Positions 6,427 to 9,205 of a stretch of 9,205 nt of DNA are shown here, in pieces; position 1 is the stretch's first letter; every line of letters begins with the position of its first letter. Under the pieces are notes generated by a model. That model was not told the origin of the DNA, made no database searches, and worked only from the letters and a program-made list of their open reading frames with translations. This DNA is from an uncultured Faecalibacterium sp. (GTDB lineage: Bacteria; Bacillota; Clostridia; Oscillospirales; Ruminococcaceae), in assembly GCA_934526125.1 (NCBI GenBank), contig CAKSZU010000077.1:1-9205 (forward strand), given 5' to 3'. The translations under genes and the position numbers were made by a program.

Positions 6427-7421
6427 ATTACGCATTGTTTTCGGTGCCGGTGGGCACCATTTACGACCTGTCCCGGCCCGTCAAAGAAAATGAGGACGGG
6501 GAACTGGTCTCCGCCATCGGGGACGAGGGCCTGTACGGACAGGCCTGTCAGGTGCGGACCCTGCCCGGCGGCGTGATGGCCGGGGGGGAGCATCTGCCCC
6601 CCGATGTGGCGGAGGTGGTCAGCTTTTACGGCTACCACGGCTATGTCTGGCGGCAGGAGCTGCAGTTCGTGGAGGAGGATGCCCTGTGGGACTATCTGGG
6701 CGGGCGGCTCGTTCTGGTGGACCGGGCAACAGATGTCCTCAGCCTGCCCCGGGTGCAGGGCATCCGGATGCTGGAGCTGGAACAGGGCGGCGTTCTCCGC
6801 CGCCAGCCGGAGACATCCGAAGAGGCCGAAGCGCACAAGGGCTGGGCGAAGGTCGCCCTGCTGGACGGCCGGACGGGCTATGTCCGGGATGTGGCGCTGG
6901 AACCGGTGCGGTACGAGATGGCAGCGGTCTTTTCCCAGCGGGAGGGCCGTGCCTTTGACGATGCACTGGCGGATACCTGGAACACCACGGCGGACCGGCT
7001 GGTGCCGGAGATGCTGGACCGCCTGTACGGCGGCAGCGAGGAGGCCTTCCGGGCGGCAGTCTGTACACAGGCGAAAAAATATCTGGGCACGGAATACCGC
7101 TGGGGCGGAAAATCCGGCCGCGGCATCGACTGCTCGGGCCTGGTCAGCAGCGCCTATATGCAGTGCGGCGTCCTCATCTACCGGGATGCGAAGATCGTGG
7201 AGGGCTGGCCTATGCACGAGATCCCCTTTGCGCAGAAAAAGCCGGGGGATGCCCTCTATTTCCCCGGCCACATCGCCCTGTATCTGGGCGAAGGACGGTA
7301 CATCCACTCCACCGGGGCAGCGGCCAGCGGCGGTGTGGTCATCAACAGTCTCGACCCCGCCGACCCGCTCTACCGGGAGGATCTGGTGAAGAGCCTGTAT
7401 GCCGTCGGAAGTATTTTTTGA
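6423..7421 (+). CDS. NlpC/P60 cysteine peptidase with SH3-like N-terminal regions (YkfC-like)
   Basis: This 332-residue protein ends in an NlpC/P60 domain (about 215-330). The catalytic cysteine is C237 in GIDCSGLV, with H283 in the PGHIALYLG motif and H295 in RYIHST, so the catalytic set is complete. Residues 1-200 contain two regions that look like bacterial SH3 domains, for example VVSFYGYHGYVWRQ and the stretch ending GRTGYVRDVALEP. This layout matches gamma-D-glutamyl-L-diamino acid endopeptidases such as Bacillus YkfC, which cut murein peptides after D-Glu and free L-Ala-D-Glu. There is no signal peptide, so cytoplasmic recycling is more likely than wall remodelling. The start overlaps the SNF2 stop (ATGA), with AGGGAG six bases upstream. 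The substrate is inferred from the family. Confidence 0.9.
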   Translation: MNYALFSVPVGTIYDLSRPVKENEDGELVSAIGDEGLYGQACQVRTLPGGVMAGGEHLPPDVAEVVSFYGYHGYVWRQELQFVEEDALWDYLGGRLVLVDRATDVLSLPRVQGIRMLELEQGGVLRRQPETSEEAEAHKGWAKVALLDGRTGYVRDVALEPVRYEMAAVFSQREGRAFDDALADTWNTTADRLVPEMLDRLYGGSEEAFRAAVCTQAKKYLGTEYRWGGKSGRGIDCSGLVSSAYMQCGVLIYRDAKIVEGWPMHEIPFAQKKPGDALYFPGHIALYLGEGRYIHSTGAAASGGVVINSLDPADPLYREDLVKSLYAVGSIF

Positions 7422-7465
7422 ACCTTTCGGTCAGGGCCGCCGGGCTTTGATGGAAAGAGGTTTTT
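7421..7465 (+). other. Possible weak hairpin with T-run between two operon genes
   Basis: AACC-TTTC (7421-7428) can pair with GAAA-GA-GGTT (7453-7462) with a two-base bulge, closing a 24-base loop and running into five Ts (7461-7465). It lies in the 62-base gap after the NlpC/P60 gene. The stem is short, so it could at most partly reduce transcription into the dipeptidase gene, or protect the upstream mRNA end. Confidence 0.25.
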
Positions 7466-7483
7466 AGACAGAAGGAGTTCCTC

Positions 7484-8488
7484 ATGAAAGTCTTTGATCT
7501 GCATTGTGATACCCTCAGTGAGCTGCGCCATGCGCAGCAGCGGGGCGAGGCCATGAGCTTTGCCCGCAACGATCTGCACATCGATCTGGAAAAACTGGAG
7601 CAGGGCGATTATATGCTCCAGTGCTTCGCCGCCTTTGTGAACCTTGCCGACCCCACCCCCGGGGCCGACCCGCTGGTGACGGCGCTGGAAGAGATCGACA
7701 TCTTCAAGCGGATCATGGAAAAGTATTCGGACCGCATCGCCCCGGTCTACCGCCCGGAGGATATCCGGAAAAACGCGGCGGCCGGGAAGATCAGCGGGAT
7801 GCTGACCATCGAGGAAGGCGGCTGCTGCAAGGGCAGTCTGGGCGTACTGCGCCGGATGTATGAGCTGGGTGTCCGGATGATGACCCTGACCTGGAACCAC
7901 GAAAACGAGCTGGCCAGCCCCAATGTGGTGCCCGGGGCCGGCACCGATGCCATCTGGCCCTGCCAGCCCAACACCGAGACCGGCCTGAAGGAAAAGGGCT
8001 ATGAGTTCCTGGCCGAAATGGAGCGGCTGCACATCATCGCGGATGTGAGCCACCTGTCGGACAAGGGCTTTTGGGACATTGCGGAACACAGCACCCGGCC
8101 CTTTGCCGCCAGCCATTCCAACTGCCGCGCTCTGGCCCCCCACTGCCGCAACCTGACCGATGAGATGATCCGGGTCATGGCGGAAAAAGGCGGTCTGGTG
8201 GGCCTGAACTACTGTTCCGGCTTCCTGGACGACCAGCCCCGCCCCGAGCTGTGCCGCAGCACCACGGCCCTGATGGCAAAACACGCGGCCCATTTCAAGA
8301 AGGTGGGCGGCATTGAGATCCTGGGTCTGGGCAGCGACTTCGACGGCATCGGCGGAAGGCTGGAGCTGGACAGCTGCGCAAAGCTGCCCCTGCTGGCGGA
8401 CGCCCTGCAGAAGGAAGGCTTTACCGAGGACGAGGTCGAAGCCATTTTCTACCGCAACGCACAGCGGTTCTTTGAAGACAATCTGTAA
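7484..8488 (+). CDS. Peptidase family M19 (membrane dipeptidase-like) dipeptidase
   Basis: This 334-residue protein is a binuclear-zinc dipeptidase of the renal/membrane dipeptidase family. The ligand motifs are in order: H7-x-D9 at the N-terminus (FDLHCDTL), the bridging acid in TIEEGG (E110 or E111), H190 in DVSHLSDKGF, H211 in AASHSNC, and the catalytic aspartate region GLGSDFDGIGG (D285, D287). Length and motif spacing are normal. There is no signal peptide or lipobox, so it should be cytoplasmic. M19 enzymes accept dipeptides with a C-terminal D-residue, which fits hydrolysis of L-Ala-D-Glu released by the neighbouring NlpC/P60 enzyme; this pairing is an inference. A good ribosome binding site, GAAGGAG, lies six bases before the ATG. 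The gene follows the NlpC/P60 stop by 62 bases and precedes the serine hydrolase by 22. Confidence 0.93.
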   Translation: MKVFDLHCDTLSELRHAQQRGEAMSFARNDLHIDLEKLEQGDYMLQCFAAFVNLADPTPGADPLVTALEEIDIFKRIMEKYSDRIAPVYRPEDIRKNAAAGKISGMLTIEEGGCCKGSLGVLRRMYELGVRMMTLTWNHENELASPNVVPGAGTDAIWPCQPNTETGLKEKGYEFLAEMERLHIIADVSHLSDKGFWDIAEHSTRPFAASHSNCRALAPHCRNLTDEMIRVMAEKGGLVGLNYCSGFLDDQPRPELCRSTTALMAKHAAHFKKVGGIEILGLGSDFDGIGGRLELDSCAKLPLLADALQKEGFTEDEVEAIFYRNAQRFFEDNL

Positions 8489-8510
8489 AAATAAGGGAGG
8501 ATATTCCGAA

Positions 8511-9205
8511 ATGGATCAGAATATGACGCTGGAAAAGCGGATCGCCGCCGAGCTGTACTCCTATCAGGGGAAGATGAGCGTCTTTGTGGACGACCTGCAG
8601 GGAAATACCGTGGAGGTCGGGGCTGACGAAGAATTCGAGACCGCCTCCACCATCAAGGCCTTTATCCTGGCAGTGCTGTATCTTCAGGCCAGCCGGGGAA
8701 AGGCGGATCTGGAGGAAGAGATCGCCTACGAGGCCAGCCAGTTCGTGGACGGCTCCGGAATGCTGCGGGCGCTGGGCGTGGGGGCAAAGCTCCGGGTGAA
8801 GGACACCGCCACCATGATGATCATCTGCTCGGACAACATTGCCACCAACATGATCATCGATTATCTGGGGCTGGATACCATCAATGCCTGCATCCGGGAG
8901 CTGGGCTTTGCCCACACGGTGCTGCACAACCCCCTGCACTTTGACCGCTACGACAAGCTGGGCACCACCACGCCCCGGGACTATGCGTCCCTCTTTGCCC
9001 GGGTGGCAAAGGGAACGCTGGTCAGCCCCGAGGCCAGTGCAGAGATGCTGGGCATCTTCCGGCAGCAGCACTACAACACCATGCTGACCCACGATTTCCC
9101 CCAGTTCTATCTGGACTGCGAGGAGACCGGCGAGCCGGAGCTGATCTGGGTGGCCAGCAAGAGCGGCAGCATGAACGCCTGCCGCAACGACGGCGGCATC
9201 ATCCA
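8511..9205 (+). CDS. Class A beta-lactamase-like serine hydrolase (3' end beyond window)
   Basis: The frame is open from ATG 8511 to the window edge (231 residues), with AAGGGAGGA nine bases upstream. It shows the three active-site boxes of the class A beta-lactamase fold: S46-T-I-K49 (nucleophile and lysine), S107-D108-N109, and K217-S218-G219. It also has the GSGML and TTTP motifs usual in the fold. Perhaps 30-50 residues are missing. The omega-loop Glu-x-x-Leu-Asn that deacylates penicillins is not visible between SDN and TTTP, and there is no signal peptide, so drug resistance is unlikely. Its place after the NlpC/P60 and M19 genes suggests a peptidase, amidase or esterase acting on murein fragments or D-amino acid peptides in the cytoplasm. 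The family is clear but the substrate is not. Confidence 0.88.
   Translation, partial: MDQNMTLEKRIAAELYSYQGKMSVFVDDLQGNTVEVGADEEFETASTIKAFILAVLYLQASRGKADLEEEIAYEASQFVDGSGMLRALGVGAKLRVKDTATMMIICSDNIATNMIIDYLGLDTINACIRELGFAHTVLHNPLHFDRYDKLGTTTPRDYASLFARVAKGTLVSPEASAEMLGIFRQQHYNTMLTHDFPQFYLDCEETGEPELIWVASKSGSMNACRNDGGII

Noticed and set aside
2377..6435. A 1352-codon open frame on the - strand
   Set aside because: It lies opposite the SNF2 gene, the relic and the kinase end. Its product is low-complexity (rich in Gln, His, Pro, Arg, Leu) with no recognisable domain, as expected from the G/C third-position bias of the + strand genes.
8511..9205. Beta-lactam resistance gene
   Set aside because: The deacylating ExxLN motif and a signal peptide are both missing, and the gene lies in a peptidase operon.

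Overview
The window looks like chromosomal DNA of a fairly GC-rich gut Firmicute, most likely Faecalibacterium or a close Oscillospiraceae/Ruminococcaceae relative. This is inferred from strong AGGAGG-type ribosome binding sites, the 5S rRNA tail, the gene families and the G/C-ending codons of the right half. All supported genes are on the + strand.

Left part (1-2712). The window opens in the 3' half of a 5S rRNA (1-53), followed by the rRNA operon's hairpin-plus-T-run terminator. A tight three-gene unit follows: a TraX-family polytopic membrane protein, an OmpR/PhoB-type response regulator and a sensor histidine kinase. The kinase stops just after its phosphoacceptor domain and has no ATP-binding domain. 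A near-perfect 19-bp hairpin closes the unit.

Middle (2665-3057). This is a stretch of nearly 400 bases with no intact gene. It holds the hairpin, a frameshifted scrap resembling the C-terminus of an MmeI/type IIL-like DNA methyltransferase, a second strong terminator and a good sigma-A-type promoter.

Right part (3058-9205, running off the edge). A second operon encodes a 1122-residue SWIM/SNF2-family ATPase, an NlpC/P60 peptidase with SH3-like N-terminal regions (overlapping the ATPase gene by ATGA), an M19 dipeptidase, and a class A beta-lactamase-fold serine hydrolase cut by the window end. The three hydrolases show no signal peptides, which suggests cytoplasmic breakdown of murein-derived peptides. 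In that model the NlpC/P60 enzyme releases L-Ala-D-Glu and the M19 dipeptidase, a family that tolerates C-terminal D-residues, splits it. The role of an SNF2 ATPase at the head of this operon is unexplained.

I see no CRISPR array, insertion sequence, tRNA or obviously new defence system. The points most worth checking are the kinase without a catalytic domain, the methyltransferase relic beside it, and the SNF2-murein gene linkage.
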